Notes: generated from the letters alone by a model not told the origin. A stretch of 64,000 nt of DNA from Diplonema papillatum (GCA_030068145.1 JAPJBO010000316.1:62001-126000), one strand, 5' to 3'. Positions 1 to 9,862 are shown, numbered from the stretch's first letter. Numbers and translations are program-made.

Positions 1-45
1 ACGCTGCAAACCAGGAAGTTCTCGTCTCGAAACTGACTGCAGAGC

Positions 46-130
46 AGGCTGTCGGCGTGGGACAGGGCGTACACCGACTGGTGGGACGCGTACGGGCACC
101 AGATCGGCAGGGGCGCAGGCCGCGTGGCAG
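46..130 (+). pseudogene. truncated upstream copy of the Q/P-rich gene
   Basis: This stretch is nearly identical to 699-790 inside the gene that starts at 387, covering the part that encodes WDRAYADWWNAYGHQIGR. The match stops after about 85 bases and the flanks are unrelated. It is a partial duplicate lying upstream of the intact copy, the arrangement also seen at the transporter and kinase genes in this window. It is too short to encode anything on its own. Confidence 0.7.
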
Positions 131-386
131 CAGCAAGACAAGCCAAAACGTCGAAAACCACCAAAATATCTGTACACCCCCCACCCAAGCATCAAAGAAA
201 TGTTTTCCTTGCCTAAACTGTTTGTTGTTTAGGCTGAACATTAGGCTAAGACTTTCCTCGTTCATCCATTAAAAACCCCGACTTTCACTCTAAAAAAAGA
301 TTCTCCCCCCACGGGAGGAAACACGGAAAAAGAAGAAGGGGGGACCCTCTCCGACAAACGCGCACGGAACACATTCCCCCCTGGCG

Positions 387-936
387 ATGACTGCCCGCCT
401 GGTGGCGGCGGCCTTGGGGTCTACGGAGCGGGCCGCGGGTCGGGTAGTGAGGCAGAAGCGCGCGTACTACGACCAGAGCGCGAACCACCCGAGCGCGCGG
501 GCGGGGCAAGGGGGAAAGGCGCCGGCGGACTACGGGGCCGGCGGTGGCGGCGGCGGCGGTGGCGACGAGCGGCACGTGAGCGCCGCGGCCCAGTCGCTGG
601 GCGTCGCGAAGCCCGGCAGGGGCGGCGACGCGCGCCAGCAGTGGGAGCGGGCGTACCGGGAGTGGTACCAGGCGTACGAGGCGCACAGCACCGCGACCCG
701 GCAGTCGGCCTGGGACAGGGCGTACGCCGACTGGTGGAACGCGTACGGGCACCAGATCGGCAGGGCCGCCGCGCGGCCGCAGCAGGGCGCGTGGCACCCG
801 GCCGGCTGGAGCCCCGGCGACGCGAGCATGTCGCAGCCCGCCGACCCGCGGTCCTCGCCGCCGTTCACGATGCAGTCTCCGCAGGCCCAGTTGCAGGGCG
901 GCGCCCAGCCCCCGCCGCCAGCGTCCTCCGGCTTCT

Positions 937-970
<34 letters not shown>

Positions 971-1079
971 CCAGCATCAGTACCCTCCCCCGCCGCCGCC
1001 CGCGGGCATCCCGCAGGCCCCTTACTCGGGGCGCAAGTATGCACTCTTTTCAGCTTTGTGCTCATTCAAGAGAAGCTAA
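387..1079 (+). CDS. hypothetical Q/P/G-rich protein, probably first exon only
   Basis: I do not recognise this gene. The frame is open for 230 codons and strongly GC-rich, like the other host exons. The predicted protein is low complexity: a basic N-terminus, a polyglycine run near residue 55, then two aromatic motifs (QQWERAYREWYQAYEAHST and WDRAYADWWNAYGHQ), a polyglutamine run encoded by ten CAG codons (939-968), and a polyproline run. Paired W/Y motifs followed by Q/P-rich tracts occur in RNA-binding proteins such as the FUBP C-terminus, but that comparison is only suggestive. Base composition changes abruptly near 1036, where a possible donor (gtatgc) follows the codons for SGRK. The real exon may therefore end near 1036 and the last residues may be intronic. 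No later exon was identified. The ATG at 387 is the first in the open frame. Confidence 0.55.
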
Positions 1080-1082
1080 AGT

Positions 1083-1140
1083 CTTTTGTACAAGCACCTG
1101 CTTTTGTAGGAAACACTTGAGGAGGCTACCAGTTGCGAAA
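1083..1140 (+). repeat. dispersed repeat A, copy 1
   Basis: About 58 bp with the core GTAGGAAAYACTTGAGGAGG. Near-identical copies occur at 12721-12782 and 14735-14800, always after a T-rich stretch and a tataagc/tacaagc motif. Function unknown; it could be the end of a transposable element. Confidence 0.7.
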
Positions 1141-1765
1141 TATCATAAGTGTGGTACCTATCGCAACAATATTCCAAGACAAAAGAGCTGCGTAAGCCCC
1201 TGGCAAGAACGATGAAGGATAAATGATTATTGTCACAGGATCGGTGAAATAAAGGCGCGATGAAAATCATTCGGTAGGCACTGCGAATTAGGTCCGCGGC
1301 TAAAGGAAGCTAGTGCATAAGTTTGCCCTGATCTCGGACACAACAAGGCAGCCAGACTGGCGCACCGCGTCGGAAGCATAAAAAGTCCTACGCCGGCAGA
1401 AAGCCCGCAAGAATCAACGTCCACCGTTTCACTCTCGGGCAGGCTTCCTACGGTCCCCGCTGGGGTACGAGCTGGAAAGGCGGGATCTATCCAACTGTGA
1501 AACAAGTCCTTGTTCCGAGCCTTGCGACCCGTGCTGCCAAGGAACCCCCCCGTTCAAGGCGAACCGCAGGCTGTCCCTACGGTCCCCGCACATATTCTGC
1601 GACTCGCACAAACCCTCTCCACAGCACGCTGATTGAGCAAGTCTTATGGGCACTCGCCGGCTTCATCCTGATGCTGATTGTATTGGTATGCGCCCTTTCT
1701 GTTCCACGGCAAACCCCCACTTAGCATCGAACATGCACGAGAGGCGTAGTCCTGCTTCAAACATT
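1141..1765. other. non-coding stretch with a dispersed repeat
   Basis: I see no gene here. The part from about 1215 to 1345 (tgtcacaggatcggtgaaa... gaagctagtgcataagtttgccctg) is repeated in diverged form at 4875-4985. The remainder shows nothing I can name. Confidence 0.4.
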
Positions 1766-1882
1766 CAACTAAAGTTCCCCCGGACTTGTGCGAAGTACCG
1801 CAAACCACACACAAACAGGAGTGGGCGGCGCAGTACGTGTGATGGCGGCTGCGACCTACTCTCTTAGGATCTAGCTGCCCAT
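1766..1882 (+). repeat. 117-bp direct repeat, left copy
   Basis: This copy differs from 2439-2555 at only one or two positions. The two copies are in direct orientation around 556 bp of unrelated sequence, which is the layout of a miniature LTR element (TRIM) or of a segmental duplication. I saw no convincing primer-binding site or target duplication, so the class is open. A related sequence (catttgagtccgt... aagcgagcaa) lies both in the internal part (about 2101) and just after the right copy. Confidence 0.75.
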
Positions 1883-2438
1883 GTCTGATGCGGTGCGACG
1901 ACACCCCCAGCTCCTCTTGTAGGAAACTGTTGTAGGCCTGTCGTGACAGGTTGGGGAACAGGGGCGCCTTGGTGCCCAGGGCCGGCCGATGGATCGTGAT
2001 CCATTCCCAGAAAGGCGTCAGAAAAGGACCGCTTCGCGGTAGCAAGAGACCCTGGCCTCGTGAGGTAGGGTCGGTCTTCCCGCCGACGAACAGGATCATG
2101 ACATTTGAGTCCGTCCAAGCGAGCAAAATAATTCTCACGCGCAACAACTGCCAGCGCTGCAACTCCGGGCCAACACCCCTGCCCGACGAACGCCGCCCAA
2201 TGCGCAGCCCCCGGCTGCGTCCATCCGACGCGCGAACCGACGCAAACGCGAAGAAACGAGCGAAGGGTCGTCCAACGATGGCTCCGGCCGGGAAGCCACA
2301 ACGACACCCACTCGTAGGCCGCCTCCGCGGCGACGTAACAGACGCGTTCCATCTGCTGTGACGTAGACACGGAGTGTGCATATTGCGTTGCTCAGGGTAG
2401 TCGAAAGGCCTGACAATCACACTAATGCAACAAATTTA

Positions 2439-2555
2439 CAACTAAAGTTCCCCCGGACTTGTGCGGAGTACCGCAAACCACACACAAACAGGAGTGGGCG
2501 GCGCAGTACGTGTGATGGCGGCTGCGACCTACTCTCTTAGGATCTAGCTGCCCAT
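2439..2555 (+). repeat. 117-bp direct repeat, right copy
   Basis: Right partner of 1766-1882. Their near identity, compared with the degenerate surroundings, suggests a recent duplication or gene conversion. Confidence 0.75.
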
Positions 2556-3039
2556 TTGAGTCCGTCAAAGCGAGCAATAATTCTTACGCGTGGCTGCCTT
2601 GCGAAGTGGTTTGCTCGCCATGCACGGCTCTTGAAGGATCCACAACTCGTGGCTGTCCATCCGAATCCGAGTCCGTTAAAGCGCACAGCGATTCTTGCGC
2701 GTGGCTCCTCAGTGCGCTACGCCCGCCGGTCTTTTCGGACTCGTATGGACCCGGTTGGAGACACGGGATCTGGAGGTGAATTTTTGAAGTTGCCGTTCGC
2801 CAAAGCTCGATAAATCCGATGTGCCCTGAGTAACTCCCGCATTCCTCGAGACTGGGTTCTCGGCTCTTGAAGGATCCGTAAAAGTTTTGTCCCACAGTTT
2901 TTCGGGGGGTTTCTGATAGAACTGGTCCAAAGCACAGCGGAGGAACCCCAGCGTCTGCGTCGGGTCATCATTTTCTTGCGCAAAGAGCAGGGTAGCTACC
3001 TTGCAACTGACTTGGTACGCGGCTGGGTGTGAGGATAGA

Positions 3040-3260
3040 CTGCATCACCACTTCACCTTCGCGACGCGGCACCGGCACCGCTGCGAGGGCCTGCGCGACG
3101 TCGCCGCCGCCCTTCTGCTGGAGGAGGACGACGGCCGCCCAGTGGCTGCGCACGTGGGCTCGGAGGACCGGCCAGCCGTACTGTGCGGCCCCCAGCAGCG
3201 GGTCCGTGCCGTGTTCGAGGAGGGCGGTCGCCAGGGCGAGGCAGCACAGGTCTTTTCTTG
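3040..3260 (-). pseudogene. ankyrin-repeat gene fragment
   Basis: Translated on the minus strand, the segment reads LATALLEHGTDPLLGAAQ followed by SHWAAVVLLQQKGGGDVAQAL, which has the spacing of the helix-turn-helix ankyrin repeat (ALLEHGADPL). It has no start codon, no clear end and GC-rich codon use unlike the flanks. A second copy of the same region lies at 3380-3570. Both look like fragments of one ankyrin gene rather than working genes. Confidence 0.55.
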
Positions 3261-3379
3261 CGCATGGTACCTGCGAAGGTCGTCAACGGCCGAATTAGCA
3301 ATCAGCTTGGTGAACATGACTGCACTGCTTCTGGTGCGCGGGTGTTCAGGGTTGGCTGTTGAGGGTTGAGATGGAGTCT

Positions 3380-3570
3380 TCTCGCCAAGTGCTTCGTACT
3401 CTCAGGGAAGGCAACAGGGTAGCTATCTTGCAACTGACTTGGCACGCGGCTGGTTTGAGGATCGACTGAATCGCTGCTTCCCCTTGTGCGGCCCTCAGCA
3501 GTGGGTCCGCGCCTTGTTCGAGGAGGGCGGTCGCCAGGGCGAGGCAGCACAGGTCTTTTCTTGCGCATGG
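3380..3570 (-). pseudogene. ankyrin-repeat gene fragment, second copy
   Basis: The minus-strand frame gives LALATALLEQGADPLLRAAQ and then GEAAIQSILKPA. About 100 bases (3490-3590) are nearly identical to 3190-3300, so the two fragments are a tandem duplication that includes the flank. The open frame runs into non-ankyrin sequence on both sides. Confidence 0.55.
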
Positions 3571-3654
3571 TACCTGCGAAGGTCGTCGACGGCCGGTGAC
3601 CACAATTTTCGACGTGGCCACGATGGACGGCCGGCAATGCAGTGGTCCTAGCTG

Positions 3655-3790
3655 TGGCGAGCCACGAGCAGCCGCCTGACAAACCAGGCTGACACCGCTG
3701 TCCGTGGACACTCAGGTTCCGCGCTGGTGATGGTCCGCCTTGTGTGCCCGTGGCTTCAAGGACCGAAACATCGCGCAGACAGGACCCGTG
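3655..3790 (+). repeat. dispersed repeat I, copy 1
   Basis: Matches 28030-28165 over about 135 bp, including the shared core tgatggtccgcct. It contains no gene. Confidence 0.6.
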
Positions 3791-4084
3791 CGTGTGTTGA
3801 GCTATCCATTCCAAGCACGTTCTTGCAATCCCCCATCACGGCGCGAATCGGACAACGCGGCTTCCCGCTTGTTCTTCTGCCTGCGGGAGGGGGACGGCCG
3901 CATGCACTTTTCCAATCGCGGGACTGGAGCTTGCCGTCAAATTCTATATTCTGGACATTTTCGACTTTCTGAATCAATGCCAAACATTCCCCGTACTATC
4001 CGCCAGGTGTCACACACCAGCCTGAGATACGCTCTGCGTTTCCTCGCCAGGCTGCCCTGCGCATCGAGTTCCACTGACGAGTGC

Positions 4085-4470
4085 CCCGCGGCGCGGTACC
4101 CTCCGTCCTGCCGCTGCTCTGCACCCCCGTGGCCGTGGGCCGCCGGTCCAAGAGAGGGTGGACCGCGCTCCACGTTGCCGCGTCCAACCTGTCGCCGGCT
4201 GCCGTCACGATCCTGTTGCAGCACGGCGCCGACGCTGCGCCGCTCTGCACCCCCGTTGGCGTGGGCCGCCGGTCCAAGAGAGGTGGACCGCGCTCCACGG
4301 TGCCGCGTACAACCTGTCGCCGGCTGCCGTCACTATCCTGTTGCAGCACGGCGCGCCCCGTGCGGTTCCTGAGTGCCAGCAGCCAAGTGCGAAGGCGGCA
4401 GGGCCCTTGGCGCACCCCACGCCGCTTCAGCTGGCCCGCACGCATTGCGGCAATTGCAGAGAAACGACGA
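4085..4470 (+). pseudogene. ankyrin-repeat gene fragment, frameshifted
   Basis: Two ankyrin repeats are readable on the plus strand but in different frames: GWTALHVAASNLSPAAVTIL, then LLQHGADA; and WTALHGAAYNLSPAAVTILL, then QHGAP. The nucleotide repeat is about 125 bp long. The frame change between the two units and the lack of a start codon make this a broken copy. It is in the opposite orientation to the ankyrin fragments at 3.0-3.6 kb, so the locus has been rearranged. Confidence 0.6.
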
Positions 4471-4479
4471 ATCGGCCGC

Positions 4480-5260
4480 CAGTAGCGATCTGTTCAGAGA
4501 ATGTGCAGACAGCTCTCGTCCCGTGTCCGGCGCGGTACAAAAAAGTCATGGCAGTCTGGGTTCCACGCGCCGGTTCACGCTGTGAGTGGCCATTCCGCTC
4601 CGAGGCGAACTTCAAGCCGGCCCCAGCGCGCCGCCTAGTTCGCCGCCCGCTGTCACATTGTTCTCCGTGCGCGTCCTAACTTGTGGTGGAATCCGGGCCC
4701 CGTTTGCTTTTGGTTGCTGCGTGTGGACCGCGCGGAGTGAGGGTCGCTCAGTGGTGGAAATAGCTTGGCCATTAACCACGCCCATCAGCCATGGGGGCAG
4801 GGCTTTCCGTTTTCGGTCGCAAAGAAAATACGTGTGGACATAGTGTGGAGGCGTACAGGTCGCGTTGGCAGAAACGGTTAAGATGATAACTGTCACAGGG
4901 TTGGTGAAAAATGAAAGCGAGAATGTGCCCTGATTATTAGATTCACGGTTAAACGAAGCCAGTGCACAAGGTTTGCCTGCCCTCGCACCTACTTTCCGAT
5001 ACCAAATAGGTGCCTATTCAAACTCTCTCTCTCTCCGCATGTGATACGAAGAAGCTAGGTTCGTCACGGCAGCCCCCCTCCCAGAGAATGGAAATAAAAC
5101 GTGGCTTCCGCAAGTTGCGTACTAGTAGGATTTTGCTGCACCGATTCCCAAGCATGAATAACACGAAAAAGCCTCCTAAACCTAAACCCCGTGCAAGGGC
5201 GACCAACATCCCCCAACAACAGGCAGGGCTTCGTTCGCTACACGTGCACTCCCCCCTTTC
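4480..5260. other. non-coding, no gene seen
   Basis: No convincing coding sequence. It holds the second copy of a dispersed repeat (about 4875-4985, partner at 1215-1345) and a short CT run at 5021-5035 upstream of the RRM gene. Confidence 0.4.
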
Positions 5261-5275
5261 CCGGGCACTCGCAGA
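5250..5275 (+). promoter_or_regulatory. candidate 3' splice acceptor in the 5' leader of the RRM gene
   Basis: A pyrimidine tract (cactcccccctttcccgggc) is followed by gcag at 5271-5274, 55 bases before the start codon. A similar tract plus AG lies upstream of the acyl-CoA oxidase, transporter and PPR start codons. This fits a 5'-UTR intron or spliced-leader trans-splicing; the sequence alone cannot decide. Confidence 0.4.
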
Positions 5276-5329
5276 AAAAAAGAAGGAAACAAAGGTATCG
5301 AAAAAAAAAGCAGCAAACCAACCGGAAAC

Positions 5330-6124
5330 ATGCAAAGTCCGATGCCGACGATAGCCGCGGAGGCGCTGAACGGCGGGATGATGGACGACGGGCAGCGGCC
5401 GAAGGTGACGAAGAAGGACCGGCGGCGGCAGGAGAAGAAGGAGGAGCGGGACCGGTGGCTGCAGGAGATGGCGCAGCAAGACGACCTGCGGATGGCGAAG
5501 TGCAAGCGGGTGTATTACCAGAGCCTGCTCAAGAACCTGCCGCTGCAGCCGTCGTGCCTGTACCCGGTCCACGTCGACAACCGCGACGGAGTCTTCGTGC
5601 CGCGGCCGCCGGTGGAGGACATCATGGTCAACAACGACACGCCGGCGTCTTTTCCCGAGAAGGAAGAGCTCTTCCGGGTGATGATCACGCGCGGCGAAGG
5701 AACCGCGCTGACCGTCCTCGCCGACGAGATCAACCTCATCCAGAAGATGTCGTACGTCACCGACGCCACCGGCCGCTCCGCCTTAGAGACCGCCATCATC
5801 GCGCAGAAGGCGAAGTACAACGCGGTCGCAGCCTGCGTCGCCCTCCTCGCCGCGACCGCCGCGTCCGGCGCGTCGCCCGACCGCCAGCCGCACGCCCCCA
5901 AGCCTGTGGGGTTCCCCGTCAGAATCTCCGGCCTGCGCGCCGGGACGTCGCTCGACACCGTCGAGCTCGCGTTCTTCAGCCACGGCCCGCTCGTCAAAAC
6001 CACCGCCACCGGCGACGACTTCGTCTGCTTCTACGAGGAGCTGGACGACGCGCAGACCGCGGTGCGCAAGATGAACGGCCGGAAGTGGAAGGCGGACACT
6101 CTCAAAGTCACGCTCGTCGCGTGA
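5330..6124 (+). CDS. RRM-like RNA-binding protein (hypothetical)
   Basis: Intronless frame of 264 codons with the GC-rich codon use of the other host genes. Residues about 25-60 are highly charged (KVTKKDRRRQEKKEERDRW) and probably form a basic coiled coil. A middle region (115-165) is predicted helical. Residues about 195-264 look like an RNA recognition motif: a first strand VRISGLRAGTS, an RNP1-like DDFVCFYEELDDAQTAV with two aromatics, and a final strand ADTLKVTLVA. The RRM is at the extreme C-terminus and the frame stops right after it, so the protein looks complete. The ATG at 5330 is preceded by a candidate splice acceptor; a second in-frame ATG five codons on is an alternative start. 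The role is presumably in RNA metabolism. I cannot assign an ortholog. Confidence 0.7.
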   Translation: MQSPMPTIAAEALNGGMMDDGQRPKVTKKDRRRQEKKEERDRWLQEMAQQDDLRMAKCKRVYYQSLLKNLPLQPSCLYPVHVDNRDGVFVPRPPVEDIMVNNDTPASFPEKEELFRVMITRGEGTALTVLADEINLIQKMSYVTDATGRSALETAIIAQKAKYNAVAACVALLAATAASGASPDRQPHAPKPVGFPVRISGLRAGTSLDTVELAFFSHGPLVKTTATGDDFVCFYEELDDAQTAVRKMNGRKWKADTLKVTLVA

Positions 6125-6269
6125 AAGCCCGCTGTGCATGCAAGCAAGGCAGGGCGGGCAGGAGGTGAGTGTGCTGATATTCACTATCTCTAACGCCTTA
6201 TCGGACGACAAAGTCACTTAGTCATATGACATGATGTGCTTAACGGAAAGCACAACCAGGGTTTAGTCA

Positions 6270-6312
6270 CACCCCGGACTCCCACTCCGGATTGCGGAGT
6301 GGGTTTTGCGGG
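6270..6312 (+). mobile_element. left-end fragment of the TA-flanked inverted-repeat element (MITE A)
   Basis: Starts with CACCCCGGACTCCCACTCCG, the same terminus as the complete elements at 19961 and 42182, and breaks off after about 43 bases. No right end is nearby. Confidence 0.65.
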
Positions 6313-6406
6313 TTGGAACGACCAAGAAGTAGAAAAAGTTCGCATCGGGACAAGAGTGTAGCGGTCAGCAGCATGCAAAGCCTGGTGTCGAAGTTGGCAC
6401 AGTGCG

Positions 6407-6519
6407 TATAAGTCGATCTTTGAGTGCGTGAACCCCTCCGAAGAAAGGTCCATCACACTAGTTCCAAGCTACTTAGCCCGGGTCTCTGGGTCGCGTCCCC
6501 CTCCTTCTCTTGGTCGCCT
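6407..6519 (+). mobile_element. SINE-like element, copy 1, with 16-bp target duplication
   Basis: This 113-bp sequence is repeated at 18852-18964 with only a few differences. It is flanked by aagttggcacagtgcg (6391-6406) and aagttgacacagtgcg (6520-6535), a 16-bp direct repeat with one mismatch. That is the mark of target-primed reverse transcription, so a short non-autonomous retroposon is likely. I did not find convincing RNA polymerase III A and B boxes and there is no A tail. Confidence 0.65.
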
Positions 6520-7082
6520 AAGTTGACACAGTGCGACAATTGTATGTCCGCGCGGCCCTGTGTCCGTCTCTGCGGGCTTGTACCATGCTTTGTTGCTTTC
6601 GTTTTAGGAAATGGGTAACCACGTGACCCGCGGAGGGAAAATCAGAAGAAGAATTCGACTCGACCAACACCCGCCGCGAGAACCTGCCAGCCAAGGCGGG
6701 AGGGTGCAGTCCGACCCTTGCTGTCTTTACGGGCAGAGGATTATTCCCCGTGTCTCAGTCCTGTTTCCATTTTCAAGGCTGTGAGGGGGTCGGGCTGGAG
6801 GCTAGCTTTGCGGAGAGATCGCAGATCGCCAGAGACGAAGGGAAAGGCACCGGGATCTTCCTGACGAGCACGCAACCCGGTGAACTTAATCAAGAGTCGA
6901 AGATTAGCGTCGAAACTTCCTGGCTTTTCACGCCGCAGCAGAACGACCACACCCTACCCAAACCCAAGCACCCTCTAAACGCGTTAGGGGACTTCACAAG
7001 GTTTCACAACGGAGTGACACAACACCCGAAACGAGTCGCACTCTTTTACTTTTCTCAACCCCCCGCCATACCCAAGCCTCTA

Positions 7083-7191
7083 CGGTCAACCGGAGACTTT
7101 AAAATACCGACCTTCTAATCCACAAATAACGCTAGACAATAGTCACCCGGAGACTTTAAAATACCGACCTTCTAATCCACAAATAACGCTG
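7083..7191 (+). repeat. tandem pair of dispersed repeat D
   Basis: Two units of about 55 bp share CCGGAGACTTTAAAATACCG followed by accttctaatccacaaataacgct. The second part recurs at 35050-35085 and 35660-35690. The CCCGGAGACTTTAAAACCCC part recurs at about 9450, 26320, 38935, 39180 and 40830. The family is common through the window; its nature is unknown. Confidence 0.65.
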
Positions 7192-7200
7192 GAAACCAAT

Positions 7201-7492
7201 CAGTGTTCGCGCTAAGGAAAAAAGCGGCTGATTATTCAGCCAAAAAAAAAAAATTCTTCTAGGAAAAACTGACCGGCTGAGAATCAGCCGGCTGATATTT
7301 GGAAGGTCTGCCGATCAGAAGGGTTTTACGACAACATCTTGCCGGTGCATCAAGCTGATTCCGCTCCATGGGCGGCATAGCCAAAGCTTACACTGTTGAA
7401 AATCGGCTGATTTTGTGCGAGTCCGCCGGTAAAAAAAGGGCCTTTAAAAGGAATTTAATCAGCCGGCAAGCCGGCTGATCGCGCGCACACTG
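7201..7492. mobile_element. hAT-like miniature inverted-repeat element
   Basis: The 292-bp element begins CAGTGTTCGCGC and ends GCGCGCACACTG, a 12-bp inverted repeat with one mismatch and the CAGTG start typical of hAT transposons. The flanks aaaccaat and aaaataat agree at six of eight positions, as an aged 8-bp hAT target duplication would. Inside are many copies of CGGCTGATT/AATCAGCCG in both orientations (about 7230, 7276-7297, 7401, 7459-7478), like the subterminal binding repeats of hAT elements. There is no coding capacity, so it would depend on an autonomous relative. Confidence 0.7.
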
Positions 7493-9337
7493 AAAATAAT
7501 AGCAAAAAAAAAAAAAAGAGTGAGGGCGAACCCCACCAGTCTGTACACCCGAACGGGATCGTCGGAAACACAAAATAAAACGCAAAGGAAATGTCCCAGA
7601 GAAAGCCGACGAAAACAAAGGAGAATCGTCGGTCCGAGCGGCCTATCCCGCCGAAGCCACACATTAGCTGATGCTTGTTCGAGCACGTGCCATCGTTTTC
7701 CAGCTCACTCTAACCCTCTTCCCTTGCGGCCGAGCAGGGAGAAGCGCTGGGCATCGTCGTCTTAGGAGGAACTAAACATAACGAGGGGGAGGCGGAGAAA
7801 AAAGTGCCGTTTTCCATTTCCCCCCCCAGTCTTTTTTTTTTTTAGCGCCAGCTTGGAAGGAAATGCTCGACAATAGCTGCCAGACAAAGAACCGAGGGAT
7901 CCCAAGTGCTGTATCTACCGAACCACGTGTTGAACGGACGTGAGGTCATGCGGGTCCACCCCAACACGACAAATCACCCAAACACAACAGGTCAAAAGTC
8001 CTGAGTGAGAAAACAACAGTGTAAGTAAAGAACAAATAACCTCTAAATTTCCCCCCTTCCATTCGGAGTCAAAACAGCTACGCCGAGTATTTTTCTCTGT
8101 TTATCGTTTCTCCTTTTCTTTTGCTTTCGTCTTTCATTCTGTTTCAAAAGATTGTCGTTTTCCGCGGCACCTGTTTCCTTTTTCTTTGATGCTCATTTTG
8201 CAGTTTCTCCTGCGAGCACGAAGTTAAAAAGGAGTCTCGAGAGAAGGAAGGAAGGAAGGAAGGACGTGCGCAAAAGGGATTGAAAGGTCAATTACAGAAC
8301 CCTAAACACACTGATTAACCATGCATGGATAGGGCGAACCTGACGGGACCTTGCACTTTTCACACCGCACAGTGCACGGCACCACCTTGCGTCGCAGGCA
8401 ACGTCTTGACCGAGTCTCGGCTCAACATAAGGTATCGTCCTGCGCCGGAGGCACAGCGCGCCTCAAGCGAGCTGCAAAGGAAACACGCTCTCTGCCTCCC
8501 GAAAAGCCCAGGTTGCACGTGCGCGCAGGACCAACCAGAGCTGGCATCCACAAGCAAGCCACAGGGCTAGTTACCCAAGCACTCAAGCACGAGAGGTTTC
8601 AACCCTTCCCCATCGTCTCAGTCGACCAATTTGCTGACCTCAATGGGTACGACGGCTCGCATCGTTGGCCAACAACCCTACCTGACCCAACCCGAGGCAG
8701 CAATCAAGTATCCCTCCAGTACACAAGACCTCGAGGGTGTTATGCTTGTAGGCGGTTCGGCGAGGTCTGCGCCAACGCATGCGCCAACGCCTGCGTCATT
8801 CTTCGTTTTGTCGAAGAACGCTTTGTTTGTGCACATTATCGAAAATCGCCTGCTTTGATAAGTTGCGTGGTAGGAATCTGTCGCCCCTTCCTTCTCTCGG
8901 TTTCTGTGGCGTTACGCTCTATTTTTGAGGCTGGATCCTTCCCCCTGCGTTCTCCTAGCGTCCTGTGCTTCTCCCTGGCCTTCCCCTTCCCCACCCACTG
9001 CTCCCGTTTCCTGGGTTTCTTGCCTCCCATTCTTTGCTTTCTGACAACCTCAAAACTTCGGACGATGCATTCTCTTTCGAACAAACACCTGCTCGTAGCA
9101 TCCACCCATTTGCGATTGGGCCGCCGGTTGAATTAAGGGTATACACCTAGTAGGGGCACATGTAATGCACACCAGGTAAGGGTAGGGCACATGGCACCAG
9201 AGTAAGCCAAAAACATGCCGCATGCTCGAAAGAGTGTGCGAATGCAAAACGAGTCGCGGTGAATCCGGAAATGAACCTGAGGATTTGAAACGAAATTGGG
9301 GGATGCATGCATACGTAATCGGGGGATTTCAAACAAA
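7493..9337. other. long non-coding interval
   Basis: I see no supported gene. Frames that stay open here (for example about 8351-9136) lack any recognisable domain and carry average composition. Simple sequences include a T run near 7832, a GGAA run at 8243-8264, and a pyrimidine-rich stretch at 8890-9040. The segment around 7535-7580 (gtctgtacacccgaacggga) recurs in diverged form near 44250 and 45870. Confidence 0.4.
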
Positions 9338-9497
9338 AAACAGCCCCGGACATGGCTAGCCACAACCCATAACGAAAGCGTGCACCAAATATACAACCCG
9401 TAACCATATAACCCTTTCTTGCTCTAAGAGAACCCATTCGTCAACGGCCACACGGAGACCCTAAACCCCCGGAATTTCAAGCGAACTTTAACTCTGA
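9338..9497 (+). repeat. dispersed repeat E, copy 1
   Basis: About 160 bp from cggacatggctagccacaac to gaactttaactctgaaaaa. A near-identical copy lies at 38822-38983 and a partial one at 39284-39330. It ends in the CGGAGACCCTAAACCCCCGG motif shared with repeat D, so D and E may be parts of one element family. Confidence 0.7.
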
Positions 9498-9699
9498 AAA
9501 ACTGAATTGGGATGAACGCAAATCTAATTGGAAGGTTTCAAGAACCGGATCGACCATGCGCCAATGAAAAATGCAGCATCACCAACAGCACCGTTCCCCG
9601 TTTCTCGTCTGATATCTACGGTAGTGGAACCAGACGGAACCGTTGCTTGCTATCGGTCGAAGCCAATAAGCCAGCCAGGCCATGAGTTACACTGGGAGA

Positions 9700-9862
9700 C
9701 TTACGAGCCACGGCCGCTTCTGGAGAACGGCCGCTTCATTCCGACAGCAACACGGGGTAGTACGAGAGGAACTCCCGTTTCTAGTCCTGCTATCTACGGT
9801 TGTTCGATCGGACAGTGCCGTGACAAACAATAAAAGCCTCTAACGACCAGTCCCTTCAGAAA
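9700..9862 (+). rRNA. large-subunit rRNA fragment with the sarcin-ricin loop
   Basis: The 14 bases AGTACGAGAGGAAC at 9759-9772 are the universally conserved sarcin-ricin loop of 23S-28S rRNA. About 50 bases further on, cagtgccgtgac and aaaagcctctaacgaccag fit the conserved sequence near the LSU 3' end (TGCCGCGAAGCTAC, ACGCCTCTAAGTCAG). The upstream 9590-9700 resembles part of this region (cccgtttct... atctacggt twice), suggesting internal duplication. The adjoining rRNA domains are missing, so this is a stray fragment and not a working gene. Confidence 0.55.

Noticed and set aside
285-977. Minus-strand frame opposite the Q/P-rich gene
   Set aside because: GC-rich third positions on the plus strand keep the antisense frame open; its product is Leu/Arg/Pro low complexity without a domain.
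5014-5572. Minus-strand frame upstream of and overlapping the RRM gene
   Set aside because: Leu/Pro-rich antisense of a charged-residue coding segment; no domain.
8351-9136. 261-codon frame in the 7.5-9.3 kb interval
   Set aside because: Average composition, no domain, and pyrimidine-rich C-terminal half that looks non-coding.
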